Assembly: GCF_017305915.1 (NCBI RefSeq) | Contig: NZ_JAFKJN010000027.1 | Location: 1-64,000 of the forward strand | Reading direction: 5' to 3' | Length of the DNA stretch: 64,000 nucleotides | From: Reyranella sp. | Lineage (GTDB): Bacteria > Pseudomonadota > Alphaproteobacteria > Reyranellales > Reyranellaceae | The notes under the pieces: model-generated | Told to the model about the DNA's origin: nothing | The model's input: the letters and a program-made list of their open reading frames with translations, nothing else | Database searches by the model: none | Program-made: the position numbers and the translations under genes | Shown: in pieces, positions 35,121-43,764 of the stretch | Position numbering within the stretch: the stretch's first letter is position 1 | How the letters are laid out: every line of letters begins with the position of its first letter

Positions 35121-36004
35121 CAGGCGCGCTGCCCGACCGGCTCGCCGAACAGGCCGCGCGGCCGCACCGTCAGCACCAGCAGCACCGCGATGTAGAGGGC
35201 GGCGGAGGCCCAGGCGTCGCCGATCGAGGCCGAGACGAAGGTCTCGAACACGCCGATGGCGAGGGCGCCGATCAGCGCGCCGGGCACGCTGCCCCAGCCG
35301 CCCAGCGCGACCGCGATATAGGCCTTGAGCATGTGGCCGGCGCCTTGCGTCGGCGTCACCAGGAACTGGTGCCCGAGCAGGAAGCCCGCGATGCCGGCGA
35401 GCGCGCCGGAGAGCGCCAGCGACAGCGTGACGTAGCGCGCGACCGGAATGCCGACGGCCCGCGCCATGTGACGGTCGGCGGCGACCGCGCGCATGCGCCG
35501 GCCGACCTGGGTGCGCTCGAGCAGCAACCACAGGCCGGCGACCAGCACGCCACCGACCAGCACGATCGCCAGCGGCTGCAGGCCGAGGGTCGCGCCCGCG
35601 CCCGCGATCGTGATCGTCACCGCGCCGCTGCCGAGGAAGGGCGGCGTGGTGTGCGGCGCGGCGCCCATCGTGAGGGTGAGGCCCTGCTCGATCATCGCCG
35701 CGAGCGCGATGGTCGCGACGAAGGTGGCTTCGGGCGGCCGTCGCGCGAGCGGCAGGATCGCGACATGGGCGGCAACGATGCCTGCTGCGGCCAGGGCGAG
35801 CGCGACGAGCGGCAGCAGCAGGATTCCGGGCAGGCCGAGCCATCCCACGAGCAGCACCGCGACCGCGCCGCCCAGCACCACGAGATCGCCGTGCGCGAAG
35901 TTCACCGCACCCGCCGCGTTGAGCGCGAGCACGAAGCCCAGCGCCACCAGCGCATAGGCCATGCCCAGCGCCAGCGCGTTGAGGACGAGTTGGAGGGTGA
36001 TCAG
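35120..36004 (-). CDS. livH: Branched-chain amino-acid type ABC transporter permease (LivH family)
   Basis: An inner-membrane permease of about 294 residues with the LivH pattern ALVALGFVLALNAAGAVNFAHGD at its start and the EAA-like segment later. The first ATG (35962) falls inside the expected first membrane helix. The in-frame residues before it, LITLQLVLNALALG, match the normal LivH N-terminus and begin at a CTG at 36004. I therefore extend the gene to that CTG, but an ATG start giving 280 residues is possible. It directly overlaps livMG by one base. Confidence 0.75.
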   Translation of the reverse strand: MITLQLVLNALALGMAYALVALGFVLALNAAGAVNFAHGDLVVLGGAVAVLLVGWLGLPGILLLPLVALALAAAGIVAAHVAILPLARRPPEATFVATIALAAMIEQGLTLTMGAAPHTTPPFLGSGAVTITIAGAGATLGLQPLAIVLVGGVLVAGLWLLLERTQVGRRMRAVAADRHMARAVGIPVARYVTLSLALSGALAGIAGFLLGHQFLVTPTQGAGHMLKAYIAVALGGWGSVPGALIGALAIGVFETFVSASIGDAWASAALYIAVLLVLTVRPRGLFGEPVGQRA

Positions 36005-36023
36005 TGCGCGCTCATGGGAAGAT

Positions 36024-36111
36024 CTGTCGTCCTGAGCGAAGCGAAGGATCTAGCGCTTCAACAGAGTCGTTGACCGATCCGTTAGGTCCTTCGCTGCGCT
36101 CAGGACGACAG
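36024..36111. repeat. Palindromic intergenic repeat, GTCCTGAGC family
   Basis: Arms of 25 bases (36024-36048 and 36087-36111) match with one exception; the arm core is TGTCGTCCTGAGCG and the loop is 38 bases. It lies between livH and the regA 3' end, both on the minus strand. A stray half copy of the same family (GCTCAGGACGACAG) is at about 38983-38996. Confidence 0.8.
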
Positions 36112-36113
36112 AA

Positions 36114-36701
36114 TTAATGTTCTCTTGGCGCGTGCTTGCCCAGGATGCGCTGCAGGGTGCGGCGGTGCATGTTGAGGCGGCGCGCCGTCTCCGAGACGTT
36201 GCGGTCGCACTGCTCGAACACGCGCTGGATATGCTCCCAGCGCACGCGGTCGGCCGACATCGGGTTCGACGGCGGCGGCGGCAGCTTGCGGCCGTGCGCG
36301 GTCAGGGCCTGCTCGATGGCGTCGGCGTCGGCCGGCTTGGCGAGATAGTCGACGGCGCCTTCCTTCACCGCGGCGACGGCGGTGGCGATGTTGCCGTAGC
36401 CGGTCAGCACGACGATGCGGATGTCGGGCCGCGCCTGGCGCAGGGGTCCGACCAGCTCGAGGCCGTTGCCGTCGCCCAGCCGCAGATCGAGCACGGCGAA
36501 GGCCGGCGGCTTGGCGGTCTGGGCCAGCGCCTCGGCGACCGAGCCGACGGCGGTAACGATGAAGCCACGCAACTCCAGCGCACGAGCGATGCGATTGCGG
36601 AAGGCAGCATCATCGTCGGCGATCAGAAGCGTGCGATCCTTGGCATTCGTTACACCAGCGAGGATCGGGGAGACTGGGCGGGGGGCGCCTGTGTCACTCA
36701 T
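36114..36701 (-). CDS. regA: RegA/PrrA/ActR-family response regulator
   Basis: A 195-residue two-domain regulator. The receiver domain has the acid pocket (ADDD near 29-31) and phospho-acceptor Asp72, and ends with the conserved lysine in YLAKP. A Fis-type helix-turn-helix follows at about 150-190 (MSADRVRWEHIQRVFEQ and NVSETARRLNMHRRTLQRIL), nearly invariant in RegA/PrrA/ActR proteins. It controls redox-responsive genes, such as respiration, nitrogen and carbon fixation or photosynthesis in other species. The cognate kinase gene lies 29 bases upstream on the same strand. Confidence 0.93.
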   Translation of the reverse strand: MSDTGAPRPVSPILAGVTNAKDRTLLIADDDAAFRNRIARALELRGFIVTAVGSVAEALAQTAKPPAFAVLDLRLGDGNGLELVGPLRQARPDIRIVVLTGYGNIATAVAAVKEGAVDYLAKPADADAIEQALTAHGRKLPPPPSNPMSADRVRWEHIQRVFEQCDRNVSETARRLNMHRRTLQRILGKHAPREH

Positions 36702-36730
36702 GGCCTCTCCTTAGACGGGACGTTTTGCCG

Positions 36731-38071
36731 CTATGTAGCCTTGAAGACCGGGTTTGGCCAGCGCACGACGACTGCAGCGCCGCTCTCGCGGGCGCTGCGA
36801 TTACCGAAACTCACCGAGGCACCGGTACGTTCCAGCAGTGTTTTCGCGATGAAAACACCCAATCCCATGTGTCCTTCGACGCCCTGGCGGGTCGAGATGA
36901 AGGGCGTTCCCAATTCGTCCAGCAGCGCCTCGGAGAAGCCCGGGCCATCGTCCGAAACCTCGACCTCCGACCATTCGGTGGTCCAGCGCGTGGCGATGTG
37001 GACCTCGGCGTCGGCGAACGAAACGGCGTTCTGCACGATGTTCCCGATGCCCTGCATGATCTCGGGGCTGCGCAATTGTATCGGCGCGGTGGTCGGCACG
37101 CCCTCGCCGATCGGCCCGGCTTCGAAGGTGATGGCGATCGCCTCGCGCTGATAGTGCTGCGCCGCGGCCTCGATCAGCGCCGGCAGCGGCACCAGCACGT
37201 ACTGGTCCGACACGTCGCCGGCGGGATCGACGGAGAGCCGCGCCAGGATCGAGCGGCAGCGGTCTGATTCCGACGACAGCAGCTCGACATCCTCGCGCAG
37301 CGGATCGTCGGCCTCGACCTCGCGCAGCATCTCCTTGGCGACCACCGCGATGGTCGAGAGCGGCGAACCGAGCTCGTGCGCCGCCGCCGCGGCCAGCGCG
37401 CCCAGCGCCGACATGCGCTGCTCCTGCGCCAGCGCCGCCTGCGCGGCGAGCAGCGCGTCGTTCATCTGGCGCGCTTCCTCGGCGAGCCGCCAGCCGTAGA
37501 GCGTGACCAGCAGGGTGGTGAGCGTGAGGCCCACCCAGACGCCCGCCCGGTAGATGTCGGGCAGCTCGGGCGGCGTGCCGGTCCACGGCAGCGGCTGGTG
37601 CAGCGCGCCCAGCAGGCCGATGCTGACGATGGTGAGCAGCGACAGCGCGATATTGCTGGCGAGCGAGAGGATAGTGGCGCCGATCGCAACAGGGGCCAGC
37701 ATCAGCAGCGCGAACGGATTGACCAGGCCGCCGGTGAGATAGAGCAGTACGGCGAGCTGCACGATGTCGAAGGCGAGGAAGATCGTGGCCTCGCGGTCGT
37801 CGATGCGCGCCGACGCCGGCCGGCCGAGGCTGACCGCGAGGTTGAGCAGCGCCGAGAGCGCGATCGTGCCGCCGACCGGCAGCAAAGGCAGCGTGAAGCC
37901 CAGGCCCCAATGCACGACCGCGGCGGTGAAGAGCTGGCCCGCGACCGCGGCCCAGCGGATGAGCACCAGGGTGCGCAGGCGGACGCCGCCGCGCGGCGGC
38001 AGGCCCGGGCTGGACGTGGCCAGAGGTGCGGCTTCGGCGGGCGACGAGGGACGCTCGGCGCGCGCGGCCAT
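36731..38071 (-). CDS. regB: RegB/PrrB/ActS-family redox sensor histidine kinase
   Basis: A 446-residue membrane kinase with six N-terminal membrane helices. The quinone-binding heptapeptide GGLVNPF is at 114-120. The phospho-accepting His232 lies in AAAHELGSPLSTIA. A cysteine (Cys272, in SDRCRSILARL) sits where RegB has its redox-active cysteine. The catalytic ATPase domain has NIVQNAV and DDGPGF. It phosphorylates RegA when the quinone pool or thiols are reduced. The ATG at 38071 lies two bases after the nudix gene. Confidence 0.93.
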   Translation of the reverse strand: MAARAERPSSPAEAAPLATSSPGLPPRGGVRLRTLVLIRWAAVAGQLFTAAVVHWGLGFTLPLLPVGGTIALSALLNLAVSLGRPASARIDDREATIFLAFDIVQLAVLLYLTGGLVNPFALLMLAPVAIGATILSLASNIALSLLTIVSIGLLGALHQPLPWTGTPPELPDIYRAGVWVGLTLTTLLVTLYGWRLAEEARQMNDALLAAQAALAQEQRMSALGALAAAAAHELGSPLSTIAVVAKEMLREVEADDPLREDVELLSSESDRCRSILARLSVDPAGDVSDQYVLVPLPALIEAAAQHYQREAIAITFEAGPIGEGVPTTAPIQLRSPEIMQGIGNIVQNAVSFADAEVHIATRWTTEWSEVEVSDDGPGFSEALLDELGTPFISTRQGVEGHMGLGVFIAKTLLERTGASVSFGNRSARESGAAVVVRWPNPVFKAT

Positions 38072-38073
38072 CG

Positions 38074-38880
38074 CTATTCCTCGATCATGAGGTGCTTGCG
38101 ATGCACCGTGATGAACAGCGGGATCTTGCGCTGCTTCTTGCGGTCGGGCGGCTCCTTCACCAGCCGGCCGATCTCGCCGAGGATGAGGCCGGTGATGGTC
38201 GGCAGCGGCAGCTCGCGCGCCTCGTCGAGCTTGACCCAGCGGACGTCGCCCATCTCGCTGGAATGGCGGATCTCGCCGCTCGCATCCTCGGCGCGGGCCA
38301 TGAAGAAGCGGGCGTTGAAGCGGCGCGGCCGGCCGGGCGGCGTGACCGCGCGCGCGATCAGGTCGAGGCTGTCGAGCGCCGGCGCCATGCCCCGGTCGAG
38401 GAAGCCCTTCCAATGCTCGCCGTAATCCTTGGTCACGCCGCTCTTCAGCGGCTTGCCGAGGATCAGGCCGGTCTCCTCGAAGGTCTCGCGCACCGCGGCG
38501 ACGCCCAGCGCCTTGGCGCGCTGCTCGGAGGCGGCCTTCAGCAGGCGCGCCTTGACGTGGCGGTCGAGTGGCGTGGCGATCGGGATATGGGCGTCGGCCT
38601 TGTCGACCCGGCCGCCGGGAAAGACGTAGCGGTTGGGCATGAAGGCCGACTTGGCCGCGCGGCAGCCCATCAGCACCTCGGGCGTCCGGCCCTTCATCCG
38701 TACCAGGATCAGCGTCGCCGCATCGCGCGGCCGCATGTAGGGGTACTTCTCCTCGAATTTCTCGACCGGGCGCTGCTGGCCAGGTTTGAGGGCGCCAGGC
38801 GTCAGCGGGATGTCGCCGTGGACATAGCCCTTGTCGGTGCCGCGCACGACGGCGCCGGCGGGAATACGCGATTTGCTCAT
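38074..38880 (-). CDS. NUDIX hydrolase
   Basis: A 268-residue NUDIX protein. The nudix box has the REXXEEXG core in GVAAVRETFEETGLILGK, preceded by the FPGGRVDKAD strand. The length and a C-terminal DVRWVKLDEARELPLP segment resemble the NUDT19/RppH-unrelated large subgroup, some of which hydrolyse CoA derivatives; the substrate is not settled. It is co-directional with regB-regA and separated by two bases, so it is probably transcribed with them. Confidence 0.85.
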   Translation of the reverse strand: MSKSRIPAGAVVRGTDKGYVHGDIPLTPGALKPGQQRPVEKFEEKYPYMRPRDAATLILVRMKGRTPEVLMGCRAAKSAFMPNRYVFPGGRVDKADAHIPIATPLDRHVKARLLKAASEQRAKALGVAAVRETFEETGLILGKPLKSGVTKDYGEHWKGFLDRGMAPALDSLDLIARAVTPPGRPRRFNARFFMARAEDASGEIRHSSEMGDVRWVKLDEARELPLPTITGLILGEIGRLVKEPPDRKKQRKIPLFITVHRKHLMIEE

Positions 38881-38905
38881 GGGGATGACGATAGCACAAC
38901 GCGCA

Positions 38906-38979
38906 CCCTGTCATCCCGAGCGCAGCGAGGGATCTATGGGCCGCGGCATAGATCCCTCGCTACGCTCGGGATGACAGGG
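38906..38979. repeat. Palindromic intergenic repeat, ATCCCGAGC family
   Basis: Two 33-base arms (38906-38938 and 38947-38979) match with one exception and enclose an eight-base loop. The arm core is TGTCATCCCGAGCG. It lies between nudix and pyrC, both on the minus strand. A half copy of the other family follows at 38983-38996. Confidence 0.85.
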
Positions 38980-39000
38980 TTCGCTCAGGACGACAGAGAG

Positions 39001-40059
39001 CTAAAAGCTCCAACCCACCGGCGTGTCCGGGCGGAACACCACGATGCTCTTGTTGCCGCCGGGAACCTCGACCCGCTCGGGGGCGTCGAGCGGCCGGGCC
39101 TGCAGGGTGATGCGCGCCTCGTTGGCCGGCAGGCCGTAGAAGCGCGGGCCGTTCAGGCTGGCGAAGGCCTCAAGCTTGTCGAGGGCGCTTTCCTCCATGA
39201 AGACCTGGGCATAGACCTGCATCGCCACCGGAGCGTTGAACACGCCGGCGCAGCCGCAAGCGCATTCCTTGGTGTCCGCCGTGTGCGGCGCGGTGTCGGT
39301 GCCGAGGAAGAATTGCGGGCTGCCCGAGGTCGCGGCCTTGCGCAGGGCGAGACGGTGCTCCTCGCGCTTGGCGATCGGCAGGCAATAGAAGTGCGGACGG
39401 ATACCGCCCTTGAAGAGGGCGTTGCGGTTGTAGCTCAGATGATGCGGCGTGATGGTGCCGCCCAGCCGGCCCGGATGGGCCTCGACGAACTGCACACCCT
39501 CTCGGGTGGTGATGTGCTCGAGCACGATCTTCAGACCCTGGTGGCGCTTGATGAGCGGCGCCAGCACCTTGTCGAGGAACACCGCCTCGCGGTCGAAGAT
39601 GTCGACTTCGGGATCGGTGACCTCACCGTGGACCAGCAGCGGCATGCCGGCTTTCTCCATCGCCTCCAGGCCGCGGGCGATCGCGTCCATCGAGGTGACG
39701 CCGTGCGCGGAGTTGGTCGTGGCGTGCGCGGGATAGAGCTTGGAGGCGACCCACACGCCCTCTTCCTTGCCGCGCGCCAGCTCGGCCGGGTCGGCGCCGT
39801 CGGTCAGGTAGCAAGTCATCAGCGGCTCGAATTCGAGCTCGGCTGGAACCGCTCTGCGGATTCGCTCGCGATACGCGGCGGCTTCGGCGACCTTGGTCAC
39901 CGGCGGGACCAGGTTGGGCATGATGATGCCACGGGCGAATTGGCGTGCGGTGTGCACGGCGCAGGCCGCCAGCATCGGGCCGTCGCGCAGATGGACGTGC
40001 CAGTCGTCGGGGCGGCGGATGGAGAGCGTTGTCGGCTGTTGCGTCAAAGGCGGGGCCAT
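39001..40059 (-). CDS. pyrC: Dihydroorotase
   Basis: A 352-residue class II dihydroorotase, third step of pyrimidine synthesis. Metal and substrate motifs are DWHVHLRD (His21, His23), the carboxylated lysine Lys107 in ASKLYP, LVHGEV (His144), LEHITTREGV and TPHHLSYNRNALF. The DTAPHTADTKE segment gives the catalytic Asp. The first in-frame ATG is used; the conserved part begins about twelve residues later. It is divergent from a serine hydrolase gene. Confidence 0.96.
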   Translation of the reverse strand: MAPPLTQQPTTLSIRRPDDWHVHLRDGPMLAACAVHTARQFARGIIMPNLVPPVTKVAEAAAYRERIRRAVPAELEFEPLMTCYLTDGADPAELARGKEEGVWVASKLYPAHATTNSAHGVTSMDAIARGLEAMEKAGMPLLVHGEVTDPEVDIFDREAVFLDKVLAPLIKRHQGLKIVLEHITTREGVQFVEAHPGRLGGTITPHHLSYNRNALFKGGIRPHFYCLPIAKREEHRLALRKAATSGSPQFFLGTDTAPHTADTKECACGCAGVFNAPVAMQVYAQVFMEESALDKLEAFASLNGPRFYGLPANEARITLQARPLDAPERVEVPGGNKSIVVFRPDTPVGWSF

Positions 40060-40109
40060 ACGGCGTTTCTACGCTTGCTCCCGCAGCCCCTCCAATGTTG
40101 ATTGCGTGC

Positions 40110-41144
40110 ATGAACGCGCTGAAAGACGCCATCGCCTACGCCCAGTCGATCGAATCCAAGTGGGCGGCCGACATGAAGATGCCCGACGGGCAGTTCGTCA
40201 TGACCTACGATTCCGGCGAGAAGGCCCCCGACAACGAGATGCTGGGCCCGGTGGCCCATCGCGGCGGCCACTCCGGCATCGTCTATCAGGGCGGCAAGCT
40301 GCTGGCCGAATGGGGCGACACCGGGCGCGCCGACATGACTTTCAGCGTGGCCAAGAGCTTCCTGTCGCTGCTGGCGGGGCTCGCGGTCGGCGACGGGCTG
40401 ATCAAGAGCCTCGACGACAAGGTCGGCTTCGACGGCGAGCAGAACCGCGACATCACCTGGCGCCATCTGCTGACCCAGACCAGCGAATGGTCGGGCACGC
40501 TGTTCGACAAGGAGGACCGCATCGACCACAACCGCGTGGTCGGGCTGCAGGTCGCCGAGGCGCCCAAGGGCACGCGCCGCGCGATGAAGAAGCCGGGCAG
40601 CTACTACGAATACAACGACGTGCGGGTGAATCGGCTGTCGCTGTCGATTTTGGAACTGTTCAAGGAGCCGCTGCCGTCGGTGCTGAAGCGCCGCATCATG
40701 GACCCGATCGGTGCGTCGACCGGCTGGAAGTGGGACGGCTACCGCAACTCGACGGTGAAGATCGACGGCAAGGACATGATCTCGGTGCCGGGCGGCGGCC
40801 ATTGGGGCGGCGGCATCGTGATCTCGGCGAAGGACCTCGCGCTGATGGGCCTCCTGGTGGCGCAGGGCGGCGCCTGGAACGGCAAACAGCTCCTGCCCAA
40901 GGGCTGGACCGCCGAGCTGGTGAAGCCCTGCCCGGTCGCGCCGTTCTACGGGCTGATGTGGTGGCTCAACACCGACCGCCGGCAGTTCGCGGCGGCGCCG
41001 GAGCGTAGCTACTTCGCGTTCGGCTGGGGCAGCCACATCGTCTGGATCGATCCCGACAACGATCTGGTCACGGTGCTGCGCTGGGTCGATCGCAAGAAGG
41101 CCGGTGGTTTCGTCGAACGTCTGCTGGGTGCGATCGAGAAATGA
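40110..41144 (+). CDS. Serine hydrolase of the class C beta-lactamase family
   Basis: A 344-residue beta-lactamase-fold protein. The SXXK motif is SVAK (Ser79, Lys82), followed by LLTQTSEWSG and the tyrosine-containing YYEYNDVRVN segment; the C-terminal KTG-like strand is not obvious by eye. The lack of a signal peptide argues for an intracellular esterase or amidase, not a true lactamase. An ATG five codons upstream (40095) is possible. Its stop overlaps the next gene by four bases. Confidence 0.82.
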   Translation: MNALKDAIAYAQSIESKWAADMKMPDGQFVMTYDSGEKAPDNEMLGPVAHRGGHSGIVYQGGKLLAEWGDTGRADMTFSVAKSFLSLLAGLAVGDGLIKSLDDKVGFDGEQNRDITWRHLLTQTSEWSGTLFDKEDRIDHNRVVGLQVAEAPKGTRRAMKKPGSYYEYNDVRVNRLSLSILELFKEPLPSVLKRRIMDPIGASTGWKWDGYRNSTVKIDGKDMISVPGGGHWGGGIVISAKDLALMGLLVAQGGAWNGKQLLPKGWTAELVKPCPVAPFYGLMWWLNTDRRQFAAAPERSYFAFGWGSHIVWIDPDNDLVTVLRWVDRKKAGGFVERLLGAIEK

Positions 41145-42037
41145 GCCTCGACTACTCCGCCGTCCCGCGCCTGCCCGACGGCCGCACCGCTCTCGAAACC
41201 ATCGCTTCAGTCGCCGCCACCTCCAAGGCCATCAAGGTGCCAATGGGCAACGGCGGCCAGATGATGTGGCACGTCTGGGGCGAAGGCCAGAATAGCGACA
41301 AGGGCAAGCCGACACTGCTGCTGTTCCACGGCGGCTCGGGCTCGTGGATCCACTGGATCAGGAACGTGCAACCGCTGTCGCAGCATTTCACGATCTACGC
41401 CGCCGACATGCCGGGGCTGGGCGACAGCGATCCGCCCAACGACGTGCGCGACATCTGGTCGGTGACCGACTGCGTCGAGCATGCGGTGAACAGGCTGCTG
41501 CCGAAGGACCGTCCGTTTTTCCTCACGGGCTTCTCGTTCGGCGGCATGGTGTCGGGGCATCTCGCGACCCGGATGCCCGAGCGCATCAAGCGGATCGTGT
41601 TCGTTGGCGCGGGCGGCCTGAAGGCGACGCGCAAGCCGACCGAGAAGCTGCACAAGCTGCTGCCCACGATGGCGCCGCAGGTGCTGGCCGACGAGGCGCG
41701 GCGCAATCTCGAGCTGCTGATGCTTCACGACCCGAAGAACGTCGATGGCATCGCCATCCACATGCAGATCATGAACACCACGCGCGCCCGGACGCGCAGC
41801 CGCGACATGGGCATCGCCGGCGCGCTCTCGAAGGTCCTGCCGCAGGTCAAGACGCCCTTCACCGGCATCTGGGGCGAGTTCGATTCGACGACCTACCCCT
41901 ACATCCAGGAGCGCATCGACCTCTTCACGGCGCTGCAGCCGGACTTCCGGATGCATGTCATCCCGGGCGCCGGCCACTGGGTGGCGTACGAGGCGGCCGA
42001 TGCCTTCAATGCCAGGCTGCTCGAGGTCCTGAGGTAA
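41141..42037 (+). CDS. Alpha/beta hydrolase
   Basis: A 298-residue alpha/beta hydrolase. The oxyanion segment FHGGSGSW is at 62-69, the nucleophile motif GFSFGG gives Ser132, and the catalytic His is in GAGHWV near the C-terminus. The class resembles meta-cleavage-product and haloalkane type hydrolases but cannot be assigned further. The ATG overlaps the serine hydrolase stop (ATGA), so the two hydrolases are translationally coupled. Confidence 0.87.
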   Translation: MSLDYSAVPRLPDGRTALETIASVAATSKAIKVPMGNGGQMMWHVWGEGQNSDKGKPTLLLFHGGSGSWIHWIRNVQPLSQHFTIYAADMPGLGDSDPPNDVRDIWSVTDCVEHAVNRLLPKDRPFFLTGFSFGGMVSGHLATRMPERIKRIVFVGAGGLKATRKPTEKLHKLLPTMAPQVLADEARRNLELLMLHDPKNVDGIAIHMQIMNTTRARTRSRDMGIAGALSKVLPQVKTPFTGIWGEFDSTTYPYIQERIDLFTALQPDFRMHVIPGAGHWVAYEAADAFNARLLEVLR

Positions 42038-42084
42038 TATCGAGGTAATTGCGGGCGCCGCGCCGAGGAGTCACCCTTGGCAAC

Positions 42085-42798
42085 ATGAAAACCGAAGTCA
42101 CCGAGATCGCCGACAAGATCTACCGCCTCTCGACCCTGGTGCCGCAGATCGGGCCGAACGGATTCACGTTCAACCAGTTCCTGATCGATGCCGACGAGCC
42201 GATGCTGTTCCATTACGGCCATCGCTCGATGTTCCCGCCGATCTCCGCCGCGGTGGCGAGCGTGATCCCGCTCGACAAGCTGCGCTGGACCTGCTGCAGC
42301 CATGTCGAGGCCGACGAATCGGGCGCGATCAACGAATGGCTGGCGGCGGCGCCGAACGCCACGCCGATGCACGGCCAGATCGGCATCAACATCTGGGTCA
42401 CCGACATGGCCAACCGCGCGCCGCGGGCGCTGAAGAACGACGAGGTGGTCGACATAGGCGGCAAGCGCGTGCGCTGGCTCGACACGCCGCACGTGCCGCA
42501 CAACTGGGACGCCGGCCTGGTCTACGAGGAGACCACCGGCACGCTATTCAGCAGCGACCTGTTCACCCAGATGGGCCCGTGCGCGGCGACCACCACCGGC
42601 GACATCGTCGACGCCGCCATCGCGACCGAGCGGGCGATCCCCTTCATGCCGAGCACGCCGCAGGCCGAGCCGACGCTGCGCCGGCTGGCCGCGCTCGCGC
42701 CGAAGACGATCGCCCTGATGCACGGCCCGAGCTTCAAGGGCGACGGCGGGGCGGCGCTCAACGCGCTCGCTGACCATTACGCGAGCAAGCGGAGCTGA
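42085..42798 (+). CDS. Stand-alone MBL-fold protein of the diiron (FprA/ODP) type
   Basis: A 237-residue metallo-beta-lactamase-fold protein. Instead of HXHXDH the metal motif reads SHVEADESG (His73, Glu75, Asp77), the H-X-E-X-D form of flavodiiron oxygen or NO reductases. Other metal-site segments are TPHVPHNWD, FSSDLF and LMHGPS. The flavodoxin domain that normally follows is absent, so it may act alone or with a separate flavoprotein. I start it at the ATG at 42085. Its last 41 bases overlap the convergent lysR gene. Confidence 0.8.
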   Translation: MKTEVTEIADKIYRLSTLVPQIGPNGFTFNQFLIDADEPMLFHYGHRSMFPPISAAVASVIPLDKLRWTCCSHVEADESGAINEWLAAAPNATPMHGQIGINIWVTDMANRAPRALKNDEVVDIGGKRVRWLDTPHVPHNWDAGLVYEETTGTLFSSDLFTQMGPCAATTTGDIVDAAIATERAIPFMPSTPQAEPTLRRLAALAPKTIALMHGPSFKGDGGAALNALADHYASKRS

Positions 42799-43672
42799 GC
42801 TGAGCTGCCAGATAATCGGAAAAGGCCCGGACCTTGAGAGAGGGTCGGCGGCCGCCCGGGTAGACGGCGTGCAGCTCGACCCCATCGAGCTGATAGTCGG
42901 AAAGGATCGCGACGAGCTCTTCGGCCTCGAGTTCGGCCCGGCACATCCATCGCGAGGCGAGCGCTATGCCGAGCCCCGCCTTGGCGCAGGCCACGACGCC
43001 GTCGGCCGAGGCGATCTTTATCGGTCCTTTCACGGCGGCGGACGCAGCCCGGCCCGAGCGCATGAAACGCCAGCCGGTTCGACCTGAGAGACCAGGGCCG
43101 AGGATGCAATCGTGCCTCGCCAGGTCGGCCGGAGTTTGCGGCGTCCCCCGACGCGCGAGATAGACCGGCGAGGCAACGGCGAGGCGCGGCGCCGTGCCCA
43201 GCAACCGTGCGCCGAAGCCAGAGTCGGCCAGAGGGCCGAGCCGTAGGGCCATGTCGGCGCCCTGCGCGACCAGGTCCTCGTTCCGGTCGGACATCAGGAG
43301 CTCGATGCCGAGCTTCGGATGCTGTTCGGCGAAGCCGGGCAGGCGCGGGATGACCTCACGAATGCCGAAGGCGCCCGACAGCGCCACCCGCAAGGTGCCG
43401 CGCAGGCTGTCGGCGCCGCGCGCGGCATTCTCGGCATCGTCGAGATCGCCGAGGACTTGCCGCGCCCGTCCGAGGAACACCCGGCCGGCGTCGGTCGGCG
43501 TGACGCGCCGCGTGGTGCGCAAAAGAAGCTTCACGCCCAGCCGCGCCTCGAGGCCCGCGACCATCCGCGAGATCGACGGCTGCGACACCCCGAGCTCGCG
43601 CGCGACGCGGGAGAAGCTGCCGGTCTCGCCGGCACGGACGAAGGCGGTCAATTCCCGCAGCCGGTCACTCAT
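42758..43672 (-). CDS. LysR-family transcriptional regulator
   Basis: A 304-residue LysR regulator with the N-terminal helix-turn-helix (LTAFVRAGETGSFSRVARELGVSQPSISRMV) and a periplasmic-binding-like effector domain. The ATG at 43672 lies inside a short palindrome, a possible LysR box. The divergent SDR gene is the likely target. The end of the gene overlaps the MBL gene by 41 bases, giving convergent overlapping transcripts. Confidence 0.92.
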   Translation of the reverse strand: MSDRLRELTAFVRAGETGSFSRVARELGVSQPSISRMVAGLEARLGVKLLLRTTRRVTPTDAGRVFLGRARQVLGDLDDAENAARGADSLRGTLRVALSGAFGIREVIPRLPGFAEQHPKLGIELLMSDRNEDLVAQGADMALRLGPLADSGFGARLLGTAPRLAVASPVYLARRGTPQTPADLARHDCILGPGLSGRTGWRFMRSGRAASAAVKGPIKIASADGVVACAKAGLGIALASRWMCRAELEAEELVAILSDYQLDGVELHAVYPGGRRPSLKVRAFSDYLAAQLSSACSRNGQRAR

Positions 43673-43685
43673 ACGCCTGGCGTAT
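43671..43685. promoter_or_regulatory. LysR-type box overlapping the lysR start codon
   Basis: ATACGCC and GGCGTAT form perfect seven-base arms around a single T. This fits the T-N11-A pattern bound by LysR regulators. It lies in the 92-base divergent gap shared with the SDR gene and could serve autorepression. Confidence 0.45.
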
Positions 43686-43764
43686 AAATCAGATGCGCGG
43701 CGCTCGTCTACTGCGCGCACCCCGTCGACATCACCTTCTCCCGCAACCGATAAGGAGAACCCCA

